Translations under genes and position numbers: made by a program
From: Candidatus Binatia bacterium
GTDB taxonomy: Bacteria > Desulfobacterota > Binatia > HRBIN30
Assembly (NCBI GenBank): GCA_026415395.1
Contig: JAOAHD010000002.1
Coordinates: forward strand, 434,001-498,000
Reading direction: 5' to 3'
Length of the DNA stretch: 64,000 nt
In this document: positions 7,941 through 17,145 of the stretch, one piece after another
How positions within the stretch are numbered: the first letter of the stretch is position 1
Layout of the letters: every line of letters begins with the position of its first letter
The notes under the pieces: generated by a model
What the model saw: only the letters and a program-made list of their open reading frames with translations
The model's database searches: none
Told to the model about the DNA's origin: nothing

Positions 7941-9548
7941 TCAGGGCGTGAGTCCTTTGCGCTCCCACTCGCGTTGGCGCAATTCGACGCGACGAATTTT
8001 GCCACTCACTGTTTTTGGCAACTCGGCCACAAACTCGATCTCCCGTGGATACTTGTACGGCGCGGTTGTGCGCTTGACGTGTTCTTGCAGCTCGCGCACA
8101 AGTTCAGCGCTGGGCGCGACCCCGGCGCGCAGCTTAACGAAGGCCTTGACGATGGCGCCACGCTCGGGGTGGGGGCTGGCAACTACGGCCGACTCCAGCA
8201 CCGCAGGATGCTCGAGCAACGCGCTTTCCACTTCGAACGGGCCGATCCGGTACCCAGCGCTAATGATGACATCGTCGGCCCGGCCGACAAACCAGAAATA
8301 ACCGTCCTCGTCGACTCGAGCACGATCCCCGGTGATGTACCAAGGGCCACGCCAACAGGAGCGCGATTCCTCCGGGTTCTTCCAGTACTCCTCGAATAGC
8401 GACGGTGTTCGACCGTGTAACGCGACGTCACCAACCTCGCCGGGTCCGACCTCGTTGCCATCGTCGTCGATCACGCGGACGTCATGTCCCGGAAACGGCC
8501 TGCCCATCGAGCCTGGCCGAATTTCCATGCCAGGGAGGTTGGCGACGAGCAGCGTTGTTTCGGTTTGCCCGTAGCCATCGTGAATTGTAAGGCCGAAATG
8601 TTCGCGCCAGATGGCAATGACCTCGGGATTCAACGGCTCACCGGCGCCCGTGCAGTGGCGCAGGGCCGGAAGACGATACTGCCGCAAATCTTCTTTAACC
8701 AGCAACCGGTATTCGGTCGGTGGGGCACAAAACACGCTGATGGCGTAATCCTGCAGGAGGCGCAGCTCGCGTTGCGGCTCGAAGCGACCTCCGTACTGGA
8801 ATACCGCCGCACCGGTACTCCATGGTCCGAAAAGCACTCCGTACGCGGCCTTCGCCCAGCCAGTGTCGGCGGTGGTCCAGTGCAGATCGCGGGGCGTCAA
8901 ATCAAGCCAGTAGAGACCGGTGTAGCGGTGGGCCCAAGTGTACGCGTGCGCGTGCAACACGGCTTTTGGGTCCTTCGTGGTACCAGAAGTGTAGAAACAA
9001 AGCGCGGGTGCGTCGGCGCGTGTGGTTGGCAAGCTTCCGTGGTCTTGCGCGGCCGCAAGCAAATCCGCCCACGAATGCCAACCTGGTGCCGTGCCGTCGA
9101 TCAACACAAAGTGCTGCAAGGAGTCGCATTCAGCGCGGACCGCTTCCACCTGCTCCACGCACGCCAGTTCGCTGACCAGTACGCGTGCGCCACTGTGCTG
9201 GGCCCGGTACCGAATGTCTTTAGCGCGCAGGCTCGTGGTGCACGGGATCGCCAGCGCACCAGCGCGCAAGGTGCCGAGAACGGCGAAGAACCACTCGGGG
9301 CGTTTCCCCACAAGAACCATGACGGCGTCGCCTTGGCCTACCCCGAGGCCCTGTAAGGCGCGGGCAAAACGGCAGCTTTGCCGGTAGACATCCCAGTAGG
9401 TGAAGCGCCGTTCCTCACCGCTCTCGGAAACCCAGTACAGTGCGAGCCGGCCGCGATCTCGTGCCCAAAGCCCAACCACATCTTCTGTGAAGTTAAAAAA
9501 GCTCGGCGGGGTCCAGCGGAAGCTCCGGTAGAGCTGTTCATATGTCAT
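7941..9548 (-). CDS. AMP-forming acyl-CoA synthetase (medium-chain MACS type)
   Basis: Activates a carboxylic acid to its CoA thioester with ATP. The 535-residue protein contains the adenylate-forming P-loop YTSGTTKDPKAVLHAHA, the DGYGQTETT motif, YITGDRARVDEDGYFWFVGRADD and the catalytic lysine region KTVSGKIRR near the C terminus. The overall pattern (FNFTEDVV..W near the N terminus, HAYTWAHRYTG after the P-loop) is that of medium-chain ACSM-like enzymes rather than acetyl-CoA synthetase. The ATG at 9548 is preceded by AAGGAGGA at correct spacing, deciding the start over a longer frame. It heads a three-gene operon with the RND exporter. Substrate is unknown. Confidence 0.92.
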   Translation of the reverse strand: MTYEQLYRSFRWTPPSFFNFTEDVVGLWARDRGRLALYWVSESGEERRFTYWDVYRQSCRFARALQGLGVGQGDAVMVLVGKRPEWFFAVLGTLRAGALAIPCTTSLRAKDIRYRAQHSGARVLVSELACVEQVEAVRAECDSLQHFVLIDGTAPGWHSWADLLAAAQDHGSLPTTRADAPALCFYTSGTTKDPKAVLHAHAYTWAHRYTGLYWLDLTPRDLHWTTADTGWAKAAYGVLFGPWSTGAAVFQYGGRFEPQRELRLLQDYAISVFCAPPTEYRLLVKEDLRQYRLPALRHCTGAGEPLNPEVIAIWREHFGLTIHDGYGQTETTLLVANLPGMEIRPGSMGRPFPGHDVRVIDDDGNEVGPGEVGDVALHGRTPSLFEEYWKNPEESRSCWRGPWYITGDRARVDEDGYFWFVGRADDVIISAGYRIGPFEVESALLEHPAVLESAVVASPHPERGAIVKAFVKLRAGVAPSAELVRELQEHVKRTTAPYKYPREIEFVAELPKTVSGKIRRVELRQREWERKGLTP

Positions 9549-9640
9549 CGACGGGTGTCCTCCTTCTTTGCGCCACAGGCAGATAGGTCGTGTGCTCCGC
9601 CTTTTGTCGCGGAGAACCCTGGGATACAAGGGGCGGCGTT

Positions 9641-10204
9641 ATGTCCAAGATGGAAGGCGGAGCCGAGCTTCGGGAACCTCGGGAGTGGGGAGCCCTGGCG
9701 ATAATCCTATTGCTAAGTTTCCTGGTTGTCGGGGCCATTGCGTGGCTGCTGGGGCGTGCCCCTGGAAGCGGAGGTGCCCATGCGCCGTTGTTGCCCTCAC
9801 TGAATGCCAGTTTGAATGCAGCGACCACCGTGTGCTTGCTGTTCGGCTGGCGTGCCATTCGGCGGCGGGAGATCGACCGGCACCGCGGTTGGATGTTGAC
9901 GGCGGTCGTGCTTGCGGCAGCCTTTCTTACGTCTTACGTCGTCCATCACCTGCAAGTGGGATCGGTTCGCTTCGAGGGCCCTGGATGGCTGCGGCTGGTT
10001 TATCTTGGGGTCCTTCTCGTCCACGTTGTACTCTCGGCAGCAATTGTGCCGTTGGTCATGCTCACCCTGTGGCGGGCGTGGCGCGGTAATTTCGCTCGGC
10101 ACCGCGAAGTCGCACGGTGGACGCTACCCCTGTGGCTCGTGGTCTCGGTGACCGGCGTGGTTGTATACGCGATGGTCTACCACCTTAGCCCGATCGTGCG
10201 GTGA
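9641..10204 (+). CDS. DUF420 membrane protein (CtaM/YozB-like)
   Basis: Integral membrane protein of 187 residues with five predicted helices (near residues 14-36, 47-69, 81-104, 117-145 and 154-178). The family-typical LPSLNASLNA in helix 2, RHRGWML before helix 3 and histidines at SYVVHH, LVHVV and MVYHL match DUF420. CtaM (YozB), the studied member, is needed for maturation of haem-copper oxidase in Firmicutes; whether this applies here is inference, since no oxidase genes are in the window. AAGGGG before the ATG at 9641 decides the start; the divergent acyl-CoA synthetase gene begins only 93 bases away. Confidence 0.85.
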   Translation: MSKMEGGAELREPREWGALAIILLLSFLVVGAIAWLLGRAPGSGGAHAPLLPSLNASLNAATTVCLLFGWRAIRRREIDRHRGWMLTAVVLAAAFLTSYVVHHLQVGSVRFEGPGWLRLVYLGVLLVHVVLSAAIVPLVMLTLWRAWRGNFARHREVARWTLPLWLVVSVTGVVVYAMVYHLSPIVR

Positions 10205-10551
10205 TCCGGGCGATCGCGATGAACCCGCGGTTGGCGAAAGCATTTCCCGGAGTGCCTGTTGGCCCGAGCGCAGGCTGCCTTCCGGAGATACCTAGTCGCC
10301 CTCGGCAGCGACGGGGAGTCGCGGCGATTTCTGATTCGTTCCCACCGATTCCAACGATTGCCATGAATTTCGTCGCCTCGGCTATTACCAGGGTCGGCCG
10401 GCGAAACGAGGTCGCGGGTGGGCGCAGTGGGTGAGTCGCTGCGCATTTTCGGTCCGTGACGCGTGGCCATTACACCGGCCGGTCTGGGTGCGAAGCGGCG
10501 CGACCACACCTGCCACAGTTCGTCGTGACGGCGGGATTCACCGGTGCCAGC
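10205..10551. other. Convergent intergenic region
   Basis: About 350 bases between the ends of the DUF420 gene and the sigma-54 activator gene. I find no ORF with a ribosome binding site, no tRNA and no hairpin followed by a T-tract. Confidence 0.5.
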
Positions 10552-13170
10552 TTAATGCTTGGGCTTGGGGTCGCGATGCCGCTTCGAGCTTAGCCGACTC
10601 GGGTCGATCCCGAGCGAGCGGACCAAGCGACGGAAGTTACTCGTGGTCACTCCCATGATCCGCGCTGCGGTCGTGATATCGCCATGGCTAGCGTGCAATG
10701 CCGCGGTCACGTGGGCGAGTTTGTACGCGCGCACCGCCTGCGAGAGCGGCTGTGCCAGGTTGACGCGAAAACCCTCGGGGTCACCCGAGCCGGATGCAGA
10801 AAGCAAGGGCAACGCGGAGCGTTCGCGCAGCACCGCGTCGACCGCGGCGGCGTCCACACTTCCGCCGACACAAAGTGCCGAAAGCGAAAAGATCACGCTG
10901 CGGAGCTCGCGGACGTTGCCTGGCCAAGGGTATTCGAGGAGTCGAGCCGTCGCCTCTGGGGACCATCGCGGTGCGTCGTGTTCCGAGAGAACCTGTTGCC
11001 GAAAATGGTCGACTAACAGCGGGATGTCTTCTACGCGTTGACGCAGCGGCGGTAAGGTGATCACGACACCCTGCAGCCGATGGAAAAGATCCTCCCGAAA
11101 AAGTTGCTGCCGGACAAGATCCGTTAGCGAACGGTTTGTGGCTGCGACGATGCGAATGTCCACATAGCGCACGTCGGTACTTCCCAGGCGCGTGATTTCT
11201 CGCTGCTCCAGGATGCGTAAAAATTTGGCCTGTAAGCTGGGTGACAGCTCAGCCACTTCGTCAAGAAACAGTGTGCCCCCGGAGAGACGTTCGAGCCAAC
11301 CTGTATGTGTGCTGATGGCACCTGTGTACGCTCCCCGTTCGTGTCCAAACAGCTCGTTTTCCGCCAGGTGCTCGGGGATCGTAGCGCAATTGAACGCGTG
11401 GAAGGGCTCGTCTTTCCGCGGACTCAAGGCGTGCAATGCACGTGCGAACAGTTCTTTGCCCGTTCCAGTCTCGCCCAGCAAAAGCACGGGTACGGACAGC
11501 CTTGCCGCCTTGGTCAGCAGTTCGATTGCTTCGAGGAGTGCCGGGCTCCGGCCCACGATGGCTCGAAGCGCAGGATGGTCATCAGCCCTTGGCCATTCAC
11601 GACGCGCACGCGAACTGACTGCGCGAAGGAACTTGCCGGCACCCATTGGTGAATCCTCAGCCGGCTTGCCGTCCACCACCCCCTCGGCAGCCGAAGCCTT
11701 CGACAGCGAGGCCAGGTGAAGGCCGCGGCTTTGCAAATCTACATTGTGCCAGAGTGTTGCGAGCAACAAGGGAAGGGGTTGCAGGAGGGCAACCGTGCCC
11801 GCCGGCGGATCGTCGTCAGCCAGACCGAGAACGAGGAAGCCCCCAAACACCCCAAGGCGCGGAACCGGTAGGGAAACGAATGTGAGAGGGCGAGCGCCCG
11901 CGGCCTTTTGCCCGCTGAGTTCCAGGCGCGCCGGTGGATGGCGGAAAGGGCTCTCTTCGTTCGCAACCGCACCTGCTACGGTAAGTTCGGCGACCGTGGT
12001 GCTCCCCTCCGACCGAAAGTTCGATGCCAGCTCGGCGCGGCTGGCGTAGAAGGAAAATAACCGGGGACCGTGAGTGGCATCCAAGCGGAACAGTTTGGCG
12101 CCCAAGGCGCGCCGGTAAATAGCTGCCGCGTGCACGAACGGGAGTTGGCCCACAGCCTCGACCAGGAGCTGGGACACCTCTTCCGGAGTTGTTGCAGCCC
12201 GCAATTTTTGTGTGTTGAGAAACTCAGGCCAAGGCGAACTCAGCTCATCCAGCTCCGCCGAGTTGTGTCCGTTTTCCACTGGGTTGCGGAAACGCAGGAA
12301 TGCGCCATAGCCCACAAGCACAAATCCACCGACAGTGGCGGCCGCCAGCTCCACGGTAACCCATCGCGCACTCAGCAACGGTGGGCTGGCGAGAGCAATC
12401 ACGATGCTGGCGGCGATCCACACGCACAGCACGCCGCCGCATACAGCCCCAGCCAGTCGGCGGACTTCCCGGTGGACGTGCAAAAATTCGTGCCGAGCCG
12501 CAAAGAAGGCCAGCACACACAAAAACAAAACGTTTCCTAGGGAGCCGGCGGGAACAACCGGAAAGCCGAAAGCCACCAGGTAGTTCGACAGCGCAGCAGT
12601 GGAGAACAACACGGCGCTCAGGAGCCACACCCGAGCCCCTAGCTTCTGTTCGTCTGGCGTTGTGGAGCCCAGCCGTACCCAACACCAGTACCCGGCTATG
12701 CCTAGACAAAGAGCTGTGAGTAACCCGTGGAGGGCAAAGAGGACCGATGCCGCGGGACCACTCCGCATCACTCCCCAGCCATGGTCTACGGGAGTGCCCA
12801 GGGAAATCAGCCCGCCGAGTTGAGCGAGGAAACCGGCACCGCCTAGAACGTAAGCGGCAAGCAGCAGTCGCTTAGATATGTTGCAGTCCTGGTGATGGGT
12901 CCAACGACAAGCCACATGAAGCGCCGTGGGCGGTATCCAAAACAACACCAGCGTGGAGAGCTCCAGAAGCGGCTCCCACGCGAGCCCTACCTCAGGAACG
13001 CTCTGCAAGCCCACACAAAGGCTCCACGGCAGGATCGTGGCGAGCAGCAGCAGAGTGACCAACGCTGCCGCGCGATCCTGCGCCCCCACCAACAATGTTC
13101 CCATGGCAATCAGATTGCCCGCGGCTGCTGCCAAGCCGAGTTGCACCAAGGCGATGCGAAGCCCAGCCAT
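10552..13170 (-). CDS. Membrane-bound sigma-54 activator with GAF domain
   Basis: Enhancer-binding protein of 872 residues. About eight hydrophobic helices occupy residues 1-300. A GAF-like sensor follows (about 330-480). The AAA+ domain (about 545-780) contains Walker A GETGTGKE, the sigma-54 contact loop GAYTGA (a Tyr variant of GAFTGA), Walker B LFLDEVAELS and RLGSTDVRYVDIR. A Fis-type helix-turn-helix (VTAALHASHGDITTAARIMG) ends the protein. There is no receiver domain, so it probably senses a membrane or cytoplasmic signal directly. The N-terminal multi-helix plus GAF plan resembles the sensor half of PrsK-type kinases of exosortase systems. ATG 13170 has GGAG-type upstream sequence; a GTG at 13245 is the longer alternative. 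Confidence 0.9.
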   Translation of the reverse strand: MAGLRIALVQLGLAAAAGNLIAMGTLLVGAQDRAAALVTLLLLATILPWSLCVGLQSVPEVGLAWEPLLELSTLVLFWIPPTALHVACRWTHHQDCNISKRLLLAAYVLGGAGFLAQLGGLISLGTPVDHGWGVMRSGPAASVLFALHGLLTALCLGIAGYWCWVRLGSTTPDEQKLGARVWLLSAVLFSTAALSNYLVAFGFPVVPAGSLGNVLFLCVLAFFAARHEFLHVHREVRRLAGAVCGGVLCVWIAASIVIALASPPLLSARWVTVELAAATVGGFVLVGYGAFLRFRNPVENGHNSAELDELSSPWPEFLNTQKLRAATTPEEVSQLLVEAVGQLPFVHAAAIYRRALGAKLFRLDATHGPRLFSFYASRAELASNFRSEGSTTVAELTVAGAVANEESPFRHPPARLELSGQKAAGARPLTFVSLPVPRLGVFGGFLVLGLADDDPPAGTVALLQPLPLLLATLWHNVDLQSRGLHLASLSKASAAEGVVDGKPAEDSPMGAGKFLRAVSSRARREWPRADDHPALRAIVGRSPALLEAIELLTKAARLSVPVLLLGETGTGKELFARALHALSPRKDEPFHAFNCATIPEHLAENELFGHERGAYTGAISTHTGWLERLSGGTLFLDEVAELSPSLQAKFLRILEQREITRLGSTDVRYVDIRIVAATNRSLTDLVRQQLFREDLFHRLQGVVITLPPLRQRVEDIPLLVDHFRQQVLSEHDAPRWSPEATARLLEYPWPGNVRELRSVIFSLSALCVGGSVDAAAVDAVLRERSALPLLSASGSGDPEGFRVNLAQPLSQAVRAYKLAHVTAALHASHGDITTAARIMGVTTSNFRRLVRSLGIDPSRLSSKRHRDPKPKH

Positions 13171-13454
13171 CGCTCCGTGCCCTCCAACGTTGCTCCCCTT
13201 CGTTGTGCAAACTAGCCGTTCGGAACTTGCCTTAATGCCCACCACGCCTGGTCCGTGTTACTCCTTGCGACCAGGCACAATCATGACTGCGAATCCACTT
13301 GGCCTCCGCCCAGTGCGCCCATCACAAGCCGGCAGGCTTATCCCGCAGTTGGCGTGTTCAAGTCAAGTCGCGCCGCTACCCGCGCTTTCGTGAGATCAAA
13401 TTCTCGTTCGGCGCAATGCGTTCGCAGCCTGGGTGTGCTATGGCGGCTCGCGCC

Positions 13455-14828
13455 ATGAAAGTGCGAGTGGAAGATGTACGCCGGTTGCCCCCGCAAAACA
13501 TCGAAGCGGAGCAATCAGTCCTCGGCGGAATCTTACTCGACCCGCGCGCTCTCGATCGCGCCGTGGAAATTTTGGGGGTGCAGGATTTTTACCGGGAGAC
13601 GCACCGCAAAATCTTCCGCGCCATGCTCTCCTTGAGTCAGCGTGGCGAGCCCGTTGACGTTGTCACGCTAGCCAACGAACTGGCGGTGGAAGGGGCGCTC
13701 GATGAGGTTGGTGGCGCCGCGTACTTGGCGGAGCTGGCGGACAAGGTTCCGACGGCCGCGAACCTGGCGTACTACGCTCGCATCGTTCGCGAAAAAGCCA
13801 TCCTCCGGCAGATCATCGAAGCAACTACCGAGCTGGCGGCGCGCGCCTACGAGATGCGATCAGGGGAGGTGGACGACTTTCTGGACCAAGTGGAGCACCG
13901 GATCTTTGAGATTTCCGAAAGCCGGGTGCGGCCGCAATTCGTTACGATGAACGACCTCATGTTCACTGCGGTCCACACGGTGGAAAGCCTCTACGAACGA
14001 AAGGGCCTGATTACCGGTGTGCCCACGGGGTTTCTCGACTTGGACCGCCTCACAGCTGGTCTACAGCCATCCGACCTCATCATCGTGGCGGCCCGCCCCT
14101 CGATGGGAAAGACGGCGTTTGCACTCAATGTGGCGGTCAACGCCGCGCAGCAGGGTGACGTAGGAGTGGCGATTTTTTCCTTGGAGATGTCGAAGCAGCA
14201 ACTTGGATTGCGGATGCTCTGCGCCGAGGCGAGTGTGGACAGCCAGCTCCTGCGCACGGGGTTCTTGTCGGCACAGGACTTTCCGAAGATCATTGCGGCT
14301 GCAGATCGGCTGAGCCGCCTGCCCATTTACATCGACGACACCCCCGGGCTTACGGTACTCGAGTTGCGCGCCAAGGCACGCCGACTGAAGCGGGAGCAAG
14401 ACGCCAAGCTGGGCTTGGTCATTGTGGACTATCTCCAGTTGATGCGCTCGCACGAGCGGATGGATAACCGCGAGCAGGAAATTTCCAATATTTCTCGCTC
14501 CTTGAAAGCGCTGGCCAAAGAGCTGGAAGTACCGGTGATGGCCCTCTCGCAGCTCAACCGCCAAGTGGAGTCGCGCTCGGATCGGCGGCCCATCATGGCA
14601 GACTTGCGCGAGTCCGGCGCAATCGAGCAGGACGCCGACGTGATCCTCTTCCTTTTCCGCCCGTACGTTTATGACAAAGAGGCCGACGAACACGAGGCCG
14701 AAGTGATCATCGGGAAGCAGCGCAATGGCCCGGTAGATGTTGTGAAGCTAACCTACCTTCCGCAGTACACGCGCTTTGAAAACCGGACGGAAATGGAAGT
14801 CGTTGTGCCGGTCGAAGACGAGCTGTGA
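13455..14828 (+). CDS. dnaB: Replicative DNA helicase
   Basis: Hexameric 5'-3' helicase of the replication fork. The N-terminal domain starts at RRLPPQNIEAEQSVLGG; the RecA-like C-terminal domain has Walker A ARPSMGKTAFALN (about residue 214), the FSLEMSKQQL block, Walker B LGLVIVDYLQLM, the SQLNRQVE(S)R motif H3 and the terminal ADVILFLFRP. At 457 residues it is of normal length with no intein. The start is uncertain: ATG codons at 13416, 13440 and 13455 are in frame and none has a strong ribosome binding site; 13455 gives the usual short lead before LPPQN. It is translationally coupled to surE. Confidence 0.96.
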   Translation: MKVRVEDVRRLPPQNIEAEQSVLGGILLDPRALDRAVEILGVQDFYRETHRKIFRAMLSLSQRGEPVDVVTLANELAVEGALDEVGGAAYLAELADKVPTAANLAYYARIVREKAILRQIIEATTELAARAYEMRSGEVDDFLDQVEHRIFEISESRVRPQFVTMNDLMFTAVHTVESLYERKGLITGVPTGFLDLDRLTAGLQPSDLIIVAARPSMGKTAFALNVAVNAAQQGDVGVAIFSLEMSKQQLGLRMLCAEASVDSQLLRTGFLSAQDFPKIIAAADRLSRLPIYIDDTPGLTVLELRAKARRLKREQDAKLGLVIVDYLQLMRSHERMDNREQEISNISRSLKALAKELEVPVMALSQLNRQVESRSDRRPIMADLRESGAIEQDADVILFLFRPYVYDKEADEHEAEVIIGKQRNGPVDVVKLTYLPQYTRFENRTEMEVVVPVEDEL

Positions 14829-15619
14829 GGGAATGCGTGCCGCACTTGCTGGTCACCAATGACGATGGAGCGGATTCCCCGACGTTGGGGCCCTTCGTGG
14901 AAGCCCTGTCGCACTGGGCCGATGTGGCTGTGGTCGTGCCCGCGCGGGAAAAGAGCTGGATTGGCAAAGCGATCACACGTTTCGCCCCCGTGGCTGTTGA
15001 GTTAACAAGCCGCAACGGGATTGCTTGGGCGGTAGTCGATGGCTCTCCCGCCGATTGCGTGAATCTCGCCGTTCATTCCTTGGGTTGGCAGCGTCCGGAC
15101 GTGGTTGTGTCGGGCATCAACCTCGGGCTAAATTTTGGCTCTGCTTTTGTGCTGTCGAGCGGCACGGTTGGCGCCGTGCTCGAGGGATGGATTGCCGGGC
15201 TTCCGGCCATCGCATTTTCCATGGCCATTCCCAACGACGCATTTGGCGTCCAAGGCGAAGCGCGCAACGCGGTCGTCGGCCAGTGCGCGGAACGAGTTGC
15301 GCACGTCGCGAGCGAGATTGCTCGAACTTTGTGGGAAACAGGTTTTCCTGACTCCGTCGACGTATTCTCGGTGAATCTTCCCGCGGAGGCGACATTGAAC
15401 ACCCCACGGCGGGTCACGACCGTCACCCGCACTCGCTACGGCCCGCTGTTTATCGCCGACGGGTCCGGCCGCTTTCGCCATCGCTTTAGCTACCTAGAGC
15501 CGCTCGAAGACAATGGTGACGTGGCCGTGGTATCCCGGGGTTATGTGGCGATTACACCGCTGCGAATCGATTTTTCCGCCACGGTGCCGCCGGGTTTACG
15601 CGCGCGGTTGGAACGCTGA
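14825..15619 (+). CDS. surE: 5'/3'-nucleotidase SurE
   Basis: Metal-dependent nucleoside monophosphate phosphatase. The N-terminal metal site LVTNDDGADSP, the N/S ligands in KSWIGKAITR, the GSPADCVNLA motif and VVSGINLGLNFG are all present and in family order; length 264 residues is typical. The start is a GTG at 14825 overlapping the dnaB stop (GTGA); a GTG four codons later is also possible. In many bacteria surE sits with pcm or nlpD, but here it follows dnaB. The conserved GINxG reads GINLG and the usual YSGTVGAA-type sequence reads LSSGTVGAV, a normal variant. Confidence 0.94.
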   Translation: MRECVPHLLVTNDDGADSPTLGPFVEALSHWADVAVVVPAREKSWIGKAITRFAPVAVELTSRNGIAWAVVDGSPADCVNLAVHSLGWQRPDVVVSGINLGLNFGSAFVLSSGTVGAVLEGWIAGLPAIAFSMAIPNDAFGVQGEARNAVVGQCAERVAHVASEIARTLWETGFPDSVDVFSVNLPAEATLNTPRRVTTVTRTRYGPLFIADGSGRFRHRFSYLEPLEDNGDVAVVSRGYVAITPLRIDFSATVPPGLRARLER

Positions 15620-15638
15620 GCAACGCGAGAGCGTCTGG

Positions 15639-17099
15639 ATGCACACACGTTGGTTGCTGTGCCTCATCACGCTTGTTGGCCTCGCCGGGCGGGCGTTTGC
15701 CGAACCAGGAAAGCCAATTCTCACCGTGTATTCGTCGCTCGGTGCCGATCCACGCGGCGGATTCGCATGGGTGGAGGAACGCCGCGTCGTCAGCATACAG
15801 CCCGGCTACAACCGCCTTTGGTTGGAGCCTTTGCCCGGCGGCGTCGATGCCGGATCCCTGCGTTTGCTCATCGAGGGTGAGACTGGCTGGTTGCGCTCGC
15901 TGGCGCAGACCTTTCGCTCCGGTGTTGGTGGAGGACAGCCCCTCGTGGCCCTTTATGTGGGTAAACCAGTCCGGGTGCTCGCAGGGGGCAGGAGGGAGCG
16001 CTGGATCAGTGGCACCCTGGTGCAGGTGAGTCCACAACTAGCCGTTCGCGACGAGCAGGGAAGGCTGCATGTGCTTGCCCACGTAAGCGCGGTCGAGATC
16101 GATCCCTCGGTCGCAGCGCCGGTCCGAGCCGGTGTTGTATGGGAAGTCGAGTCTGAGCGCGACGGTCAGGCGCCCGTGCTGCTCCGCTATGAAACATCAG
16201 GCCTCAGTTGGCGCGCTGAGTATACGGTGACCCTCGAAGCCGGAGACAGCGAAAACCGTGGCCGAATGGAACTGGCAGGCGCTTTCGTGGTGGAAAACCA
16301 CACGGAGGTGTCGTGGAGCGAAGCACAGTTGTACTTGGTTGCTGGGGAGGTTCACCGCGCTGCCCAGGGAGCGCAGCCCATGCTCTGGCAGCGCGAGGCG
16401 ACTGCGATGATGAAGAGCGAGGAGGCGGTCAGGGCCCAGCCCGCGGGCGAGTATTACGAGTACGCTGTTCCGCGACCGGTGTCGCTTGTGGCGGGATCGC
16501 TCGTTCGACTCGAGTCACTGGGTACTGCTCGTGGCGTCCCGTACCAGCAGGAGTTCGTTTGCCGCAACCGTGGTGTGGAAAGTCTCGCCGGCCGTGCTGC
16601 CCCGATTCTGGAGCGGGAACCGGGCGGGGGAACCGTTTTGCCGGTCGAGGTATTCCTGCGGTTCCGCAATGTGCAAGAAGACCGTTTGGGTATACCCTTG
16701 CCCGCAGGCGTCGTGCGCATAGGCGAGTGGCGTGCCACCGGGGCGCACAATTGGCGCTTTCTTGGGGAGGCGGAGCTGCAACACGTGCCCGTGGGGGAAG
16801 AAGCGGTGGTGCCAGTGGGCAATGCGTTTGATGTGGTTGCAGAGCGGAAGCAGAAAGATTTTCTCGTAAACAGCGAGCTGCGCCGCTTGGAGGAGGAAGT
16901 CGCGGTGGAGATCCGCAACCAAAAGCAAAAACCCGTGCAGGTGCGGGTGTTGGAGAGCTTGTATCGCGCGCAGCAATGGGAGATTACTGCCAGCGATGTG
17001 AAGTATGCGAAGAAGGACGCCCGCACGATTGAATTCGTTTTGGATGTGCCTGCCGCTGCCCGCAAGAGCGTAACGTACCGAGTACGGTACAGTTGGTAG
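15639..17099 (+). CDS. Secreted DUF4139-domain protein
   Basis: 486-residue protein with a clear signal peptide after the ATG at 15639 ([17 protein letters not shown]). The mature protein is beta-rich and resembles DUF4139 proteins: an N-terminal region with [20 protein letters not shown], a middle block [19 protein letters not shown] and a C-terminal part with EVEIRNQK-like and [10 protein letters not shown] ending. The family is widespread but functionally undefined; some members are annotated as mucoidy-inhibitor-like. It begins 19 bases after surE and may share its transcript. No enzyme motif is visible. Confidence 0.8.
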   Translation: MHTRWLLCLITLVGLAGRAFAEPGKPILTVYSSLGADPRGGFAWVEERRVVSIQPGYNRLWLEPLPGGVDAGSLRLLIEGETGWLRSLAQTFRSGVGGGQPLVALYVGKPVRVLAGGRRERWISGTLVQVSPQLAVRDEQGRLHVLAHVSAVEIDPSVAAPVRAGVVWEVESERDGQAPVLLRYETSGLSWRAEYTVTLEAGDSENRGRMELAGAFVVENHTEVSWSEAQLYLVAGEVHRAAQGAQPMLWQREATAMMKSEEAVRAQPAGEYYEYAVPRPVSLVAGSLVRLESLGTARGVPYQQEFVCRNRGVESLAGRAAPILEREPGGGTVLPVEVFLRFRNVQEDRLGIPLPAGVVRIGEWRATGAHNWRFLGEAELQHVPVGEEAVVPVGNAFDVVAERKQKDFLVNSELRRLEEEVAVEIRNQKQKPVQVRVLESLYRAQQWEITASDVKYAKKDARTIEFVLDVPAAARKSVTYRVRYSW

Positions 17100-17145
17100 G
17101 ACGCGGACAGGTGGAGATGACTCGCCAAATGAGGGCCGAGGTGTC

